DNA of 64,000 nt from JAPLJC01 sp963697965 (GCA_963697965.1 OY969108.1:1984001-2048000), one strand, 5' to 3'; numbered from the stretch's first letter, positions 12,493-21,321 are shown. Notes: generated by a model from the sequence alone, not told the origin. Program-made: numbers and translations.

Positions 12493-13542
12493 ATGCGCAT
12501 TTATGTTTTGGGATTCATGGCCCTCGTTCTCCTGGCAGGAGCCCGGCCCGCGTTAGCCGAACCTGCCCCGCCCCCGCCGCATCCCCGCATCCTGGAAGCG
12601 ACCCAGGCCCCCCGGGCCGCCCGGATCATAAGCCGGGTACCCCTGGCCTACGCTCCGCTCATGTCTGAGCCGCAGCGGCGCCGCGACTTTCTCGAAGAGA
12701 TCGAGCTGGCCAAACGCCTGCTGGGGGTCCGGCGCCTGGTGGAGATCCGCAAGGAGACCCTGGCCATGGTCCCGCCGGGCATGGAAGTCTCCTGGGAATA
12801 CTTGAGATGGCGCCACTGGCCGGACGGCGACCGGGTGGGAGTCACCCTGAGCGCGCCGGTTTGGGTCCCAGCCGGAGCCCGGAAGGTTCAAAGCTTCTGC
12901 GCCTTTGAGAAAAAATGGCAGACCGTGGCCCAGACCCCCAGCCGGCCGTCAGGCTACGTCTGGTTCTCCCCCAATCTGGCCGATATCAACGATAAGGCGC
13001 ACTACCGCGCCGAAACCATCCAGTTCGAAGTGAACAGCAAGTTCGCCCCCATGCTGGGCCTGCTGCTGGAGTACATCTTCCGGGAGGGCTACTATGACCC
13101 GTCCAAACGTCTGCCCCTGATGGACGTGAGGGGCGCCGAGGACACCTACGCGGTCAGCGCCCGGAGTGCGCCCCTAGTAGCGGAATGCCTCAGTTTCCCG
13201 GACAAGGAGAGCGGCAGCCTGGAGGCCAGCGTGGTCCGGCGCCGTTATGACAATCTGGCCGAGATCTACCACGGCCACCACGCTCCGGTATCCAACCATC
13301 GCCTCGGTCTGGCCTTCGACCTCAATGACTTCAATTACCCCGGGGCGGTGGACGGCGCCCCCAATCCCGTGAGCCGTTCTTTGCGCCAGTTCAACCGGGA
13401 TGCCATGCACAAACTCGACGCCCGCCAGATTCCGGAATGGGTCTATCAGGCCGCCCAGTCTTTAGGGTTGCGCATTCCCCAGGAATGGACCTACGAGGGC
13501 GGGGATACCGACTGGGAACATATGGACGTGGGGACCAGGTGA
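12493..13542 (+). CDS. Exported M15-family D,D-peptidase-like protein
   Basis: A 349-residue protein with a Sec signal peptide (MRIYVLGFMALVLLAGARP then ALA-EP). The start at 12493 is preferred over an in-frame codon at 12457 because it puts the signal peptide at the N-terminus. The C-terminal third carries the M15/VanY zinc motifs: SNHRLGLAFD at 267-276 (HxxGxAxD) and DWEH at 340-343. Members of this fold cleave D-Ala-D-Ala or other peptidoglycan crosslinks in the periplasm. The N-terminal two thirds are not recognised and may be a substrate or wall-binding part. The neighbours do not inform the role. Confidence 0.8.
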   Translation: MRIYVLGFMALVLLAGARPALAEPAPPPPHPRILEATQAPRAARIISRVPLAYAPLMSEPQRRRDFLEEIELAKRLLGVRRLVEIRKETLAMVPPGMEVSWEYLRWRHWPDGDRVGVTLSAPVWVPAGARKVQSFCAFEKKWQTVAQTPSRPSGYVWFSPNLADINDKAHYRAETIQFEVNSKFAPMLGLLLEYIFREGYYDPSKRLPLMDVRGAEDTYAVSARSAPLVAECLSFPDKESGSLEASVVRRRYDNLAEIYHGHHAPVSNHRLGLAFDLNDFNYPGAVDGAPNPVSRSLRQFNRDAMHKLDARQIPEWVYQAAQSLGLRIPQEWTYEGGDTDWEHMDVGTR

Positions 13543-13795
13543 GAGTGGCCAGTGGCCAGTGATCAGTGGTCAGTTTTGGTAGCCGCAGGCTTTAGCCTGC
13601 GTGAGCATATTTCATCTCGTTCCCAAGCTGAGTAAAAGACAGTCACCTAGGCCGGCCCGTAGTCGTCATTGGGGTGCAATGCACGCCCTATAATAGCATT
13701 TACGGCGCAGGCTAAAGCCTGCGGCTACATAAAATTGCCATGATTTTCCCAGCATTTGGTTTTCACCGAAAACCGAAAACTGAAAACCGGAAACT
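13543..13795. repeat. Inverted pair of GTAGCCGCAGGC palindromes (BIME-like) plus GAAAC array
   Basis: Two copies of the same palindrome face each other: 13579-13601 (GTAGCCGCAGGC...) and its reverse complement at 13706-13728, enclosing about 104 nt. This is the BIME arrangement of REP elements. To the left are CAGTGGCCAGTGATCAGTGGTCAGT-like direct repeats (13549-13574). To the right, 13768-13795 is the GAAAACTGAAAACC array that runs directly into the helicase start codon. Confidence 0.8.
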
Positions 13796-16711
13796 GTGTT
13801 AAAAGATTTCATCCAACAATTGCAAGAATCCGCGGAATACCGCGATATCATAAGTCATTACCGCTACTTGCCGGAAGTGGCGGCGGACTATGCTCCTAAA
13901 GACGCAGGTCTGCCGCCAGAGCTGACCGCGGCCCTGCAACGCCAGGGGATCTCCCGGCTCTATCGCCACCAGGCCGAGGCCCTGGCGGCCATCCGGGCAG
14001 GCCGGAACGTGCTGGTTGCCACCCCCACCGCCAGCGGCAAGACCCTTATTTATAATTTGCCGGTGCTGGAATCGCTCTTGCAAGACGGGTCCGGTCATGC
14101 CCTCTACCTTTTTCCCCTGAAGGCCCTGGAACAGGATCAATTAAAGGCCCTCAAGGAACTGGACGCCGCCCTGCCCTCCCCTTTCCTGCGGGCGGCCATT
14201 TATGACGGCGACACCCCGCCGTCCCAGCGCCAGGCCATCAAGGCCAATCCTCCTCAGGTGCTCATCAGCAACCCGGACATGCTGCATATGGGATTGCTCC
14301 CCTACCACGCTTCCTGGTCCGGGTTTTTCTCCCGGCTCCGATTCGTGGTCATTGACGAAGTGCACACCTACCGGGGCATCATGGGCAGCCACATGGCCCA
14401 GGTGCTGCGGCGCCTGCGGCGCCTGTGCGCTCACTACGGCTCCAGTCCCCGCTTTATCCTGTCTTCCGCTACCATTGCCCGCCCGGAAGCCTTTGTCGCT
14501 CAGTTAACCGGGCTTGAGGTGGAAACCATTGCCGCAAGCGGCGCTCCCCAGCCCGGCCGGCACTATCTCTTTCTCAATCCCCCGGGCGGGGCGCCCTCCG
14601 TCGCGGCCCAGATCTTTGCCCGGGCCATCCGCCAGGGCCTCAATACCATTTGCTTCACCCAGGCCCGCAAGCTCACAGAGCTCATCCATGTCTGGTCGCT
14701 GCGGCTGGCGCCGGAACTCAAGCGCCACATCAGTTCCTATCGCGCCGGGTATCTGCCGGAGGAGCGCCGCGAGATCGAGCGGGCCCTGGCCACCGGCAAG
14801 ATGCGCGGAGTGATCTCCACCAGCGCCCTGGAGATGGGCATCGACATCGGCGGCCTGGACGTCTGCATCCTGGTTGGCTATCCCGGCACCATGGTCACCA
14901 CCCGGCAACGCGCCGGCCGGGTGGGGCGGGCCGGCCGCGACTCCCTCATCGTCCTCTTGGCCCAGGCCGATGCTCTGGACCAGTATTTCCTGAAAAACCC
15001 GGACGAATTCTTTGGCCGCCCCCTGGAGACCGCGGTGGTGGACCCGGACAACCCCTACGTAGTCAAGGCCCACCTCCCCTGCGCCGCCCAGGAGCTACCT
15101 TTGAGGCTCCAAGGGGAGGTCTATTTCGACCTGGCGGTCCACGAGGCGGTAATTGCTGACCTGGTCCGGGAACGCCGCCTGCTCCTTGCCGCCGATGGCA
15201 ATGCCTGGTTGGCCCGGGACCGCTTCCCCCAAAAGGAGGTGAATATCCGGGGCATAGGGGCAAGCTTCGCCATCTTCCAGACCGGCCATAAACGTCCCCT
15301 GGGCTCCATTGACGGCCACCGGGCCCTGCGGGAGTGCCATCCCGGAGCGGTCTATCTCCACAAGGCCCAGACCTGGGGGGTGGAACGCCTCGATTTAGAG
15401 CGGCGCAACGTTTGGGTCAATTCCGTTGAGCCCAACTACTTTACCCGTATCCAGACGGACAAGGAGACGGAAATCCTGGAGATCCTGGAGACCCGCCAGG
15501 CGGCTGTCTTCACCGCGCACATTGGCCGCCTCAAAGTAACCGAGCATATTTTGTCCTACGAGAAACGGCGTCTGCCCGGACAAGAGCTTATGGGAACGGT
15601 AACGCTCGAGCTGCCGCCCCAGATATTTGAAACCGTGGGTATGTGGCTGGAAATCCCCGATGCCGTCAAAGACGCCATATATGCCGGCGGGGGGCACTTT
15701 ATGGGCGGCATCCACGCCCTGGAGCACGTCCTCATCAGCATGTTTCCCCTCTTTGCCCTGGCGGACCGCTATGACATCGGGGGCATTTCCCATCCGGCCC
15801 ACCCCCAGGTGGGCCGGGCCGCCATCTTCATCTACGACGGCTACCCCGGAGGGGTGGGGCTGTCGGTGCGGGCCTTCGAGATTCTGGAAGAACTGCTGCG
15901 CCGCGCCCGGGAAGTCACCGCCGCCTGTCCCTGCGAGGACGGCTGCCCCTCCTGCATCCATTCCCCCAAATGCGGCTCGGGCAACAAGCCCCTGGACAAG
16001 GAGGCAGCCGTGAGCATCGCCGCCATGCTCCTCGGGTTGGAAGAGCCAGGGCGGGAAGACGATATTCCCTATCAGGAAACCGCCGCCGTCCCCATCACGG
16101 CCGCCGAGCCGCCCGCCGGCGACACCTGGCTGGCCCGGCGAAAACTGGGATTTCTGGACCTGGAGACCCGCTGTTCCGCGGCCGACGTGGGCGGCTGGGG
16201 GCAATGCCACCGCATGGGCGTTTCCCTGGCGGTGCTGCACGAGACCAGCAGCGGCGAGGCCAGCGTTTACCGGGAGGCCGACCTGGACCGTCTTTGCCAG
16301 CGGCTGCAAGGGTTGGAGCTGGTGGTGGGCTTCAATATCAAGCGCTTCGACTACCAGGTGCTGCAGCCTTACACCCAGCTAAGGCTTAAGGATTTACCCA
16401 CCCTGGACATCCTGGAAGAGGTTCAGGCCGTCCTGGGCCACCGGCTCTCCCTTAACCACCTGGCGGAGAAGACCCTTAACGAGTGCAAATCCGGGGACGG
16501 ACTTCTGGCCCTGGAACTGTACGCTGCCGGCCGCTGGGAAGAACTCGAATCCTACTGCCGCCAGGACGTGGCCCTCACCCGCCGCATCTTCGAATTCGGG
16601 GTAGAGCACGGCTTCCTCATCTACCAGCACCGCCAGGGCGCCCTGGTGCGGTTGCCTCTGGACTGGCGGGAGGAACGCTTTTTTGGTAGCATGGGCCTCC
16701 CGCAGGTGTAA
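13796..16711 (+). CDS. MrfA-type DEAD/DEAH helicase fused to an MrfB-type 3'-5' exonuclease domain
   Basis: A 971-residue protein starting at a GTG. The N-terminal superfamily 2 helicase has Walker A ATPTASGKT (75-83), DEVH (187-190), a SAT motif (LSSATIA), and the C-terminal helicase half with STSALEMGIDIGGLD and QRAGRVGRAGRDS. A DUF1998-type zinc module follows, with a Cys cluster near 711-725 (CPCEDGCPSC then C). From about residue 783 there is a DnaQ/RNase H-like exonuclease domain: FLDLETR (DxE), VVGFNIKRFD and YCRQDVALTR. In Bacillus subtilis MrfA (helicase) and MrfB (exonuclease) are separate proteins that repair mitomycin damage; here both appear in one chain. A role in repair of bulky or crosslinked DNA is inferred. 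Confidence 0.88.
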   Translation: MLKDFIQQLQESAEYRDIISHYRYLPEVAADYAPKDAGLPPELTAALQRQGISRLYRHQAEALAAIRAGRNVLVATPTASGKTLIYNLPVLESLLQDGSGHALYLFPLKALEQDQLKALKELDAALPSPFLRAAIYDGDTPPSQRQAIKANPPQVLISNPDMLHMGLLPYHASWSGFFSRLRFVVIDEVHTYRGIMGSHMAQVLRRLRRLCAHYGSSPRFILSSATIARPEAFVAQLTGLEVETIAASGAPQPGRHYLFLNPPGGAPSVAAQIFARAIRQGLNTICFTQARKLTELIHVWSLRLAPELKRHISSYRAGYLPEERREIERALATGKMRGVISTSALEMGIDIGGLDVCILVGYPGTMVTTRQRAGRVGRAGRDSLIVLLAQADALDQYFLKNPDEFFGRPLETAVVDPDNPYVVKAHLPCAAQELPLRLQGEVYFDLAVHEAVIADLVRERRLLLAADGNAWLARDRFPQKEVNIRGIGASFAIFQTGHKRPLGSIDGHRALRECHPGAVYLHKAQTWGVERLDLERRNVWVNSVEPNYFTRIQTDKETEILEILETRQAAVFTAHIGRLKVTEHILSYEKRRLPGQELMGTVTLELPPQIFETVGMWLEIPDAVKDAIYAGGGHFMGGIHALEHVLISMFPLFALADRYDIGGISHPAHPQVGRAAIFIYDGYPGGVGLSVRAFEILEELLRRAREVTAACPCEDGCPSCIHSPKCGSGNKPLDKEAAVSIAAMLLGLEEPGREDDIPYQETAAVPITAAEPPAGDTWLARRKLGFLDLETRCSAADVGGWGQCHRMGVSLAVLHETSSGEASVYREADLDRLCQRLQGLELVVGFNIKRFDYQVLQPYTQLRLKDLPTLDILEEVQAVLGHRLSLNHLAEKTLNECKSGDGLLALELYAAGRWEELESYCRQDVALTRRIFEFGVEHGFLIYQHRQGALVRLPLDWREERFFGSMGLPQV

Positions 16712-16902
16712 GAAATAGGTTTTCTTTGACTCGCCGCGGCCACCTCGCCTTCCACAACACTTGTCCCGAAACTCAAAACTAAAAAGTCAAGACCCAAAAG
16801 TTAAGATTGCCCTTTGGCCGCAATTGCCTTATAATTCTAAAAAATCAACCCGTTGTTCCCCGCTTAAGGCTTGGGAACGAGGAGACCGAAAAGGAGGTTA
16901 TG

Positions 16903-17472
16903 ATGAATTCGACCAAAAAGGGCCTGGCCCTCGGTTGTTGTCTGGCACTGTTGCTCTGCTTTTGGGCCTCGCCGCTGTTGGCGGAAGAGGCGGAACCCGC
17001 GGTGGGCCAGGTGGTGGGCACGGTAACCTTTGCCGCGCCCATGTCCGACGCGGACGCCAAATATCTGGGCCTGGCAAAGGCTGGCCCATTCACCCTCAAG
17101 GACGTCAAATCGCCGTATGTTCTGGTGGAGCAGTTCAATGTCTCCTGTCCCCATTGCATGCATGAGGCTCCGTTCCTGAACCAGGTTTTCGAACAGGTGC
17201 AGCAGGATCCCAATCTGAAGGGCAAGCTGAAATTTCTGGCCGCGGCCCAGGGCAGTGATTCGGGCCCCGTAATGGCGTGGAAGGTCATGCAAAAAGTTCA
17301 GTTCCCGTTAGTACCGGATCCCAACAGCACCTTGGGCAAGGGCCTGAATTTCACCCCCTACCCGGTCACCATGCTCGTGGACAACCAAACCGGCAAGATC
17401 GTTTGGGTGCAAATCGGCGCCTTCGATGACGTAGCAGAGGTCATGCAGGGAATTAAAGCGGCAGTAAAATAG
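16903..17472 (+). CDS. Exported thioredoxin-fold protein with CPHC motif (paralog 1)
   Basis: A 189-residue TlpA/redoxin-like protein with signal peptide (MNSTKKGLALGCCLALLLCF up to LLA-EE), hence periplasmic. The active-site motif is CPHC (Cys82, Cys85), in VLVEQFNVSCPHCMHE. A cis-proline-like turn is seen late (TPYPVTMLVDNQTGK). The start at 16903 is preferred because AAGGAGG at 16891-16897 is five nt upstream; the adjacent ATG at 16900 is only two nt away. The block YLGLxxxGxFxLxD...YVLVE recurs in the proteins at 17633 and 18956, so the three are paralogs. A role in periplasmic thiol-disulfide chemistry is likely but the partner is unknown. Confidence 0.82.
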   Translation: MNSTKKGLALGCCLALLLCFWASPLLAEEAEPAVGQVVGTVTFAAPMSDADAKYLGLAKAGPFTLKDVKSPYVLVEQFNVSCPHCMHEAPFLNQVFEQVQQDPNLKGKLKFLAAAQGSDSGPVMAWKVMQKVQFPLVPDPNSTLGKGLNFTPYPVTMLVDNQTGKIVWVQIGAFDDVAEVMQGIKAAVK

Positions 17473-17530
17473 AAGTTATCATGGTGTATGGCGTCGCGGC
17501 CTAGCCCCTGAGGGCAGGCCCAAGCGCCTT

Positions 17531-17559
17531 GTAGGGGCGGGTTTAAAACCCGCCCCTAC
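17531..17559. repeat. Palindromic repeat, GTAGGGGCGGG/CCCGCCCCTAC family
   Basis: A near-perfect 29-nt palindrome with a TTTAAAA centre. Related copies are at 22551-22579, 42708-42736 and 58869-58895. It lies between two paralogous thiol-disulfide genes and could fold as a strong hairpin in RNA. Confidence 0.85.
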
Positions 17560-17632
17560 GCGCCTACGAGAAGCCAATCTCTTGGCAAGAGCGAAACCAA
17601 GATTTCCGATCAAAATGGGTTCAAGAAAATCG

Positions 17633-18187
17633 ATGAATCGAAAAGTTACTAGATTAGCTTTGTTAATCTGTGCGGCGCTGAGCCTGGCCCTATGCTCCGC
17701 CCTGATGGCGGCGCCGCTTGGGGTCGGCTTTCAGGCTGGAAATCTAAAGTTCGGCGAAACCATGACACCGGCGGATCAGGCCTATCTCGGGCTAAAGAAT
17801 CCCGGGAAATTCGCCCTCAGGGATATCCAGGCGGATTATGTGCTGGTCGAAGTCCTCAATGCCAACTGCCCGTTCTGCATGAGCCAGGCCGCCACCCTGA
17901 ACCGGCTTTACCGTTTGGTGGAGGCCTCTGAGTTCAAGGACCGGATTAAGTTTATAGGGGTGGTGAGCAATTCCGCACCCGAGGCTGCCAATTGGAAAAG
18001 GGCTTATAAGGTGCCCTTTCCTATAATTGCCGATCCCGAATGGGTGATCGGCAACGATATTCTCAAGATCACCGGGACCCCCACCACGGTGGTGCTGGAT
18101 AAAGAGGGCAAGGTCATTATTTTCCATGACGGCCTCTTTGCCGACGCCGATAAGGCCTTCCAGGGGCTGCGCGCCAGGATAAAATGA
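17633..18187 (+). CDS. Exported thioredoxin-fold protein with CPFC motif (paralog 2)
   Basis: A 184-residue protein with an N-terminal signal or anchor sequence (MNRKVTRLALLICAALSLAL). The redox motif is CPFC (Cys79, Cys82) in VLVEVLNANCPFCMSQ. The end has TGTPTTVVLDKEGKV, the cis-proline loop of TlpA-like proteins. In-frame upstream codons at 17582 and 17615 exist, but 17633 places the signal peptide correctly; none has a strong ribosome site. Its stop codon overlaps the start of the UspA gene (ATGA), so the two are translationally coupled. It shares the YLGLKNPGKFALRDI block with its paralogs. Confidence 0.8.
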   Translation: MNRKVTRLALLICAALSLALCSALMAAPLGVGFQAGNLKFGETMTPADQAYLGLKNPGKFALRDIQADYVLVEVLNANCPFCMSQAATLNRLYRLVEASEFKDRIKFIGVVSNSAPEAANWKRAYKVPFPIIADPEWVIGNDILKITGTPTTVVLDKEGKVIIFHDGLFADADKAFQGLRARIK

Positions 18188-18705
18188 CGGAAAAAGGGCC
18201 TTCAGCAAAGACGTCAGCCACGGGTCTGCAGGCTGTGCTGGTGGCCACGGACTTTTCCCAGCGCGCCGCGGCAGCCTTGCAAATGGCCCAAATCCTGGCC
18301 CGGCCTTTCAGCTCCAGGCTGATTCTGCTGCACGTCATCGATCAGCGGATGTTGGAGCAAATTTCCGGCTACCTGGGGGAGCCTGCGGATGCCTTGCTGC
18401 CCGGCTTCCGGAGGCGGGCCCAGCAGCAAATGGACGAATTCCTCCGGGGGGTCAAGCCCGGACCCCTGGAGGTGGAAACCCTGGTGGCCGTTGGGCTGCC
18501 CTTCCAGGAGATCGCGGTGGTGGCCAGGGATCTGGCGGTGGATCTGGTGGTCATGGGCGGCTACGGCCGGGGCGGGCGCGGACCCCTGGAAGAGGTCTTT
18601 TTCGGGTCCACCGCGGAAAAGGTGGTGCGCCTCCTTCCCTGTCCGGTCCTATGCGTGCCAACGGCTGCCGCCGGTTCAGAGCCCCCGGATCGCTCTCACA
18701 CTTAG
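18184..18705 (+). CDS. Universal stress protein, UspA family
   Basis: A 173-residue single-domain Usp. It begins with VLVATDFSQRAAAAL, typical of the Usp N-terminal strand, and ends with the ATP-binding signature GGYGRGG...FFGSTAEKVV (G-x2-G-x9-GS/T), then CPVLCV. ATP binding is therefore likely. The ATG overlaps the stop of the CPFC protein (ATGA). Usp proteins modulate stress survival; coupling to an exported redox protein suggests a shared response, which is inference. Confidence 0.92.
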   Translation: MTEKGPSAKTSATGLQAVLVATDFSQRAAAALQMAQILARPFSSRLILLHVIDQRMLEQISGYLGEPADALLPGFRRRAQQQMDEFLRGVKPGPLEVETLVAVGLPFQEIAVVARDLAVDLVVMGGYGRGGRGPLEEVFFGSTAEKVVRLLPCPVLCVPTAAAGSEPPDRSHT

Positions 18706-18955
18706 CCGTAGGGTGGGCACTGCCCACCAAATCCTTGTGGTTTTAATTTTTCGTTGCCAAGCTCCTGCTTGGGGACCAGGGTTCATGGTTAATGTGGGGC
18801 GGGCGCCAACCCAAAGGGGGACTTTTGTAGTATTGGTGCTTAGATTTTCTTGATTTAATGCCATACTATTCGTAAAGACTTGTCATAGATCTATTGGGCG
18901 GCCTGGGACCGCCGGTTATCCGGCGCCATCAGTGGCCCCAAGAGGAAAAAGAACC
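18706..18955. repeat. Intergenic palindromes between UspA and the third CxxC protein
   Basis: At 18708-18728 lies GTAGGGTGGGCACTGCCCACC, a family also found at 6971, 19815, 46533 (inverted), 48544, 50998 and 60609. At about 18754-18778 there is a GCCAAGCTCCTGCTTGG palindrome, a family also present at 16855-16880 and several times in 19670-19760. No gene is seen. Confidence 0.75.
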
Positions 18956-19513
18956 ATGCGACGTCTCCTGCTTGTTATCTCGATTTGCCTGAGCTTGTGG
19001 ATACCCTCCCAGGCGAGGGTAGCCTGGGCGGAGCCCCAGGTGGGTCAGCGCTTCGGGGGCCTCACCTTCAGCGGCACCATTTCCGAAGCCGACCGGCGCT
19101 ATCTGGGTCTGACCCGGCCCGGTGCATTCACCTTGGATAATATCCACGCCCGCTACCTGCTGATCCAGATTTTCTCCGACGCCTGCCCCCATTGCACTGC
19201 CCAGGCCCCGGTAGTTAAACGGCTGTTCCAGGAGATTTCCGCCAACCCGTCATTAAACGACGGCACCCTGAAGATGGTGGGGCTCGGTTATTACGGCACC
19301 CCGGCGCTGATGGAGAGATGGCGGGAAAAGTATGGGGCGCCCTTCCCTCTCATCCCGGACACCGGGGGCCAGATCTTCAGGACCATGGGTATTCCCGGCA
19401 CCCCCACTTACGTGGTTCTGGATAGCCAAGGCACGGTGGTCTTTGTATCGGTTGGGGAGATCGCCGATACCCGGAGTTTTATCCGGGAGTTGCTGGCCCA
19501 TCTGGCGCATTAA
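18956..19513 (+). CDS. Exported thioredoxin-fold protein with CPHC motif (paralog 3)
   Basis: A 185-residue periplasmic thiol-disulfide protein. The signal peptide is MRRLLLVISICLSLWIP, ending near VAWA-EP. The motif is CPHC (Cys77, Cys80) in LIQIFSDACPHCTAQ, and GIPGTPTYVVLDSQG supplies the cis-proline loop. The ATG at 18956 follows AGAGGA by a suitable distance; an upstream in-frame GTG at 18932 is less likely. The block YLGLTRPGAFTLDNIHARY aligns with the two preceding paralogs. Confidence 0.82.
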   Translation: MRRLLLVISICLSLWIPSQARVAWAEPQVGQRFGGLTFSGTISEADRRYLGLTRPGAFTLDNIHARYLLIQIFSDACPHCTAQAPVVKRLFQEISANPSLNDGTLKMVGLGYYGTPALMERWREKYGAPFPLIPDTGGQIFRTMGIPGTPTYVVLDSQGTVVFVSVGEIADTRSFIRELLAHLAH

Positions 19514-19850
19514 AGGCGGTTTTCGGTTTTCGGTTTTCGGTGAAAGGCAAAATCCAAATCAAAGGCCCTTGGCAAAAACAGAAAACAGTAAAATCACAGG
19601 CTGTAGGGTGGGCATGAGTCCACCAATTCCTTAGAAAAGAACCGCTTAAGCGAACCGCAGACTGTTTTCACTTCTCGTTCCCAAGCTCCCGCCCCATTCC
19701 TCGTTCCCGAGCTCCTGCTTGGGAACGTCAATTTTAACCCAAGCTCTGCTTGGGGACATCTTGATATCACCCCCAACCTACTGATACTTCGTGATATTTT
19801 TTGCCAAGCAAACTGTAGGGTGGGCACTGCCCACCAATTCCTTATAGTAT
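19514..19850. repeat. Repeat-filled gap: GGTTTTC array, AAGCTCCTGCTT palindromes, GGGCACTGCCCACC
   Basis: There is no gene in these 337 nt. From 19515 there is a CGGTTTTCGGTTTTCGGTTTTC array, the reverse sense of the GAAAC arrays elsewhere. Several partial palindromes of the GTTCCCAAGCTCCTGCTTGG family occur between 19670 and 19760. A GTAGGGTGGGCACTGCCCACC copy is at 19815-19835, with a degenerate one at 19604-19624. Confidence 0.75.
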
Positions 19851-20340
19851 TTAAAGGGGAAAATCTACTTTGATCTTGTAGATTTCCTGGGCCGGCAGGC
19901 TCAGGACTTCCACCCCGGAGGACCCGGAGATCTCGGCAAGGATCTGCTCGAGACGCGCCGGGGATTCGGCGATGAGGGTGAACCAGACGTTGAAGTGGTG
20001 TTGCCGCAGGTAGTTGTGGGTCACCCCGGGGTAGCGGTTCACCACCTCTACGAAGCGCTCCAGCCGCTCCGGCGGCACCCGGGCGGCGCACAGGGTGCTC
20101 GGTATATCCGAGCTTGCGGGAGGTGAAATTGGCCCCCAGGCGGCGGATGACGCCGCTCTCCATCAGGTTCCGTACCCGGCCCAGGACCTGCTCCTCGTCA
20201 GCCCCCACCCTGACGCCCACCTCGGCATACGGCCTGGAAACGATGGGAAAACTCGACTGGATCTCGTTTAAGATGGCCCGGTCCAGGTCGTCCAGGGATT
20301 CAGGAACCGCTTGCGGTTTTGGGGTTTTCGGAGAGTCCAT
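19851..20340 (-). pseudogene. ahbA: Siroheme decarboxylase subunit, AhbA-type, with a single-base frameshift
   Basis: The reading frame is split. Residues from 20340 to about 20102 encode an Lrp/AsnC-like winged helix half (LDDLDRAILNEIQSSFPIVS, then GVIRRLGANFTSRKLGYT). The remainder, in another frame to 19851, encodes the C-terminal half (PPERLERFVEVVNRYPGVTH, NYLR, then LPAQEIYKIKVDFPL). Dropping one base near 20100 restores a continuous AhbA-like chain, with STLCAARV bridging the halves. AhbA with AhbB decarboxylates siroheme to 12,18-didecarboxysiroheme in the alternative heme pathway. GVTHNYLR points to AhbA/NirD rather than AhbB. The frameshift may be real or a sequencing error. It is in line with ahbD and hemB on the same strand. 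Confidence 0.82.
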
Positions 20341-20343
20341 TAT

Positions 20344-20544
20344 TTATTGCTTGGCTTGTGGCAAAACCAGTTTTGCCCGGGTCCAGTCGCTACTAATGCC
20401 GCGCTCGTCCTCATCTTCGGCCACGAGCCGTTCCAGTTCAGCATCCCTTGGCGCGTCAACCCGGTCCAAATCGGTGCGGCTGTGCGCCCTCCTGGCCTTA
20501 AGCTCTGCCGCTGTATAGCTCTTGATATTTTTTTCTCTCTTCAT
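20344..20544 (-). CDS. BrnA-like antitoxin, orphan
   Basis: A 66-residue protein. The start at 20544 has GGAGG eight nt upstream; the longer frame from 20670 has no such site. It starts KREKNIKSYTAAELKARRAH, rich in charge, and ends SDWTRAKLVLPQAK, which resembles the C-terminus of BrnA antitoxins of BrnT-BrnA pairs. A BrnT toxin gene is normally just upstream, but nothing resembling it lies in 20545-20688. It therefore looks like a solitary antitoxin or a remnant. Its stop is only three nt before the ahbA-type start. Confidence 0.65.
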   Translation of the reverse strand: MKREKNIKSYTAAELKARRAHSRTDLDRVDAPRDAELERLVAEDEDERGISSDWTRAKLVLPQAKQ

Positions 20545-20688
20545 GGCGCGCCCTCCGGGTGCGGCGAGCTTTTGTGAATATGGACAGAATGCGTGATTTT
20601 GTCCAGTTTTTTCAACCCCATCCAAAGTTGGCCATCGCCGTTTTAATGCTCCGTTTTCATTTGTCTTCATTGGATTTTTCTTCCGGTA

Positions 20689-21321
20689 TTATCCCTCATT
20701 GTCTTTGGCAAAAAGACAAATTGCTGCGGTATGTTTTAATTGTTTTAATTGCTTTTCATCATCAGGAATATCTTTTACTTTATTATAATAATACCATTGC
20801 TTCTCCGGTGATAGAATCTTAAATTGATTCGTTAATTGCCGGGGGCACTTTGGCTTGAATTTATCAGGTAAGTTATCAAATAGGTCGCGAAAGCCAGAAA
20901 AGGGTATCATATATTCATCAAACCCTATGTCCTTATACCGCTTCTTGGTCATTTCTATATATTTCCATACAATATTGTTGAGTGAATAATTCATGATCTC
21001 ACTAGCAAAATATTCCCATGCCTTTTCATCTAATAACCCTTGTGTCTGGAAATAACTAAGTGCATCGAACAGAGTTAAACTCTTGTTCATTAAATTTTCG
21101 TCGTCTTTGCTTTCCAAATCAATTTTCTCTCCGTTTTTAATTCTTTCGTAAAACCCGTACAAATCGTCTTTCATGAAATTATCAAATATCCCTTTTATTA
21201 ATTCCCATTTTCTAATTGAATTATTGCTTCTATAAGTCTTTAGGGCAATAAATGCCGCAATAATCCCGATAACTGTAGCGCAATTAGCCAAGAAAGCGAA
21301 AAAAGGATAAAGGTCGTTCAT
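20689..21321 (-). CDS. Membrane-anchored helical protein of unknown function
   Basis: A 210-residue protein with one N-terminal membrane segment (FFAFLANCATVIGIIAAFIAL, residues about 6-27) and a long, charged, helical C-terminal body (SIRKWELIKGIFDNFMKDD and onward). The pattern resembles DUF4760-type proteins. The gene is markedly AT-rich and interrupts the ahbD to ahbA order, so it was probably inserted. Like the genes at 1260 and 25321 it is a lone AT-rich membrane protein beside core genes. The function is unknown. Confidence 0.65.
   Translation of the reverse strand: MNDLYPFFAFLANCATVIGIIAAFIALKTYRSNNSIRKWELIKGIFDNFMKDDLYGFYERIKNGEKIDLESKDDENLMNKSLTLFDALSYFQTQGLLDEKAWEYFASEIMNYSLNNIVWKYIEMTKKRYKDIGFDEYMIPFSGFRDLFDNLPDKFKPKCPRQLTNQFKILSPEKQWYYYNKVKDIPDDEKQLKQLKHTAAICLFAKDNEG

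Noticed and set aside
19594..20340. The long 248-codon minus-strand frame starting at the ahbA ATG
   Set aside because: Its second half is out-of-frame translation of the ahbA C-terminal half and of repeats, caused by the frameshift.
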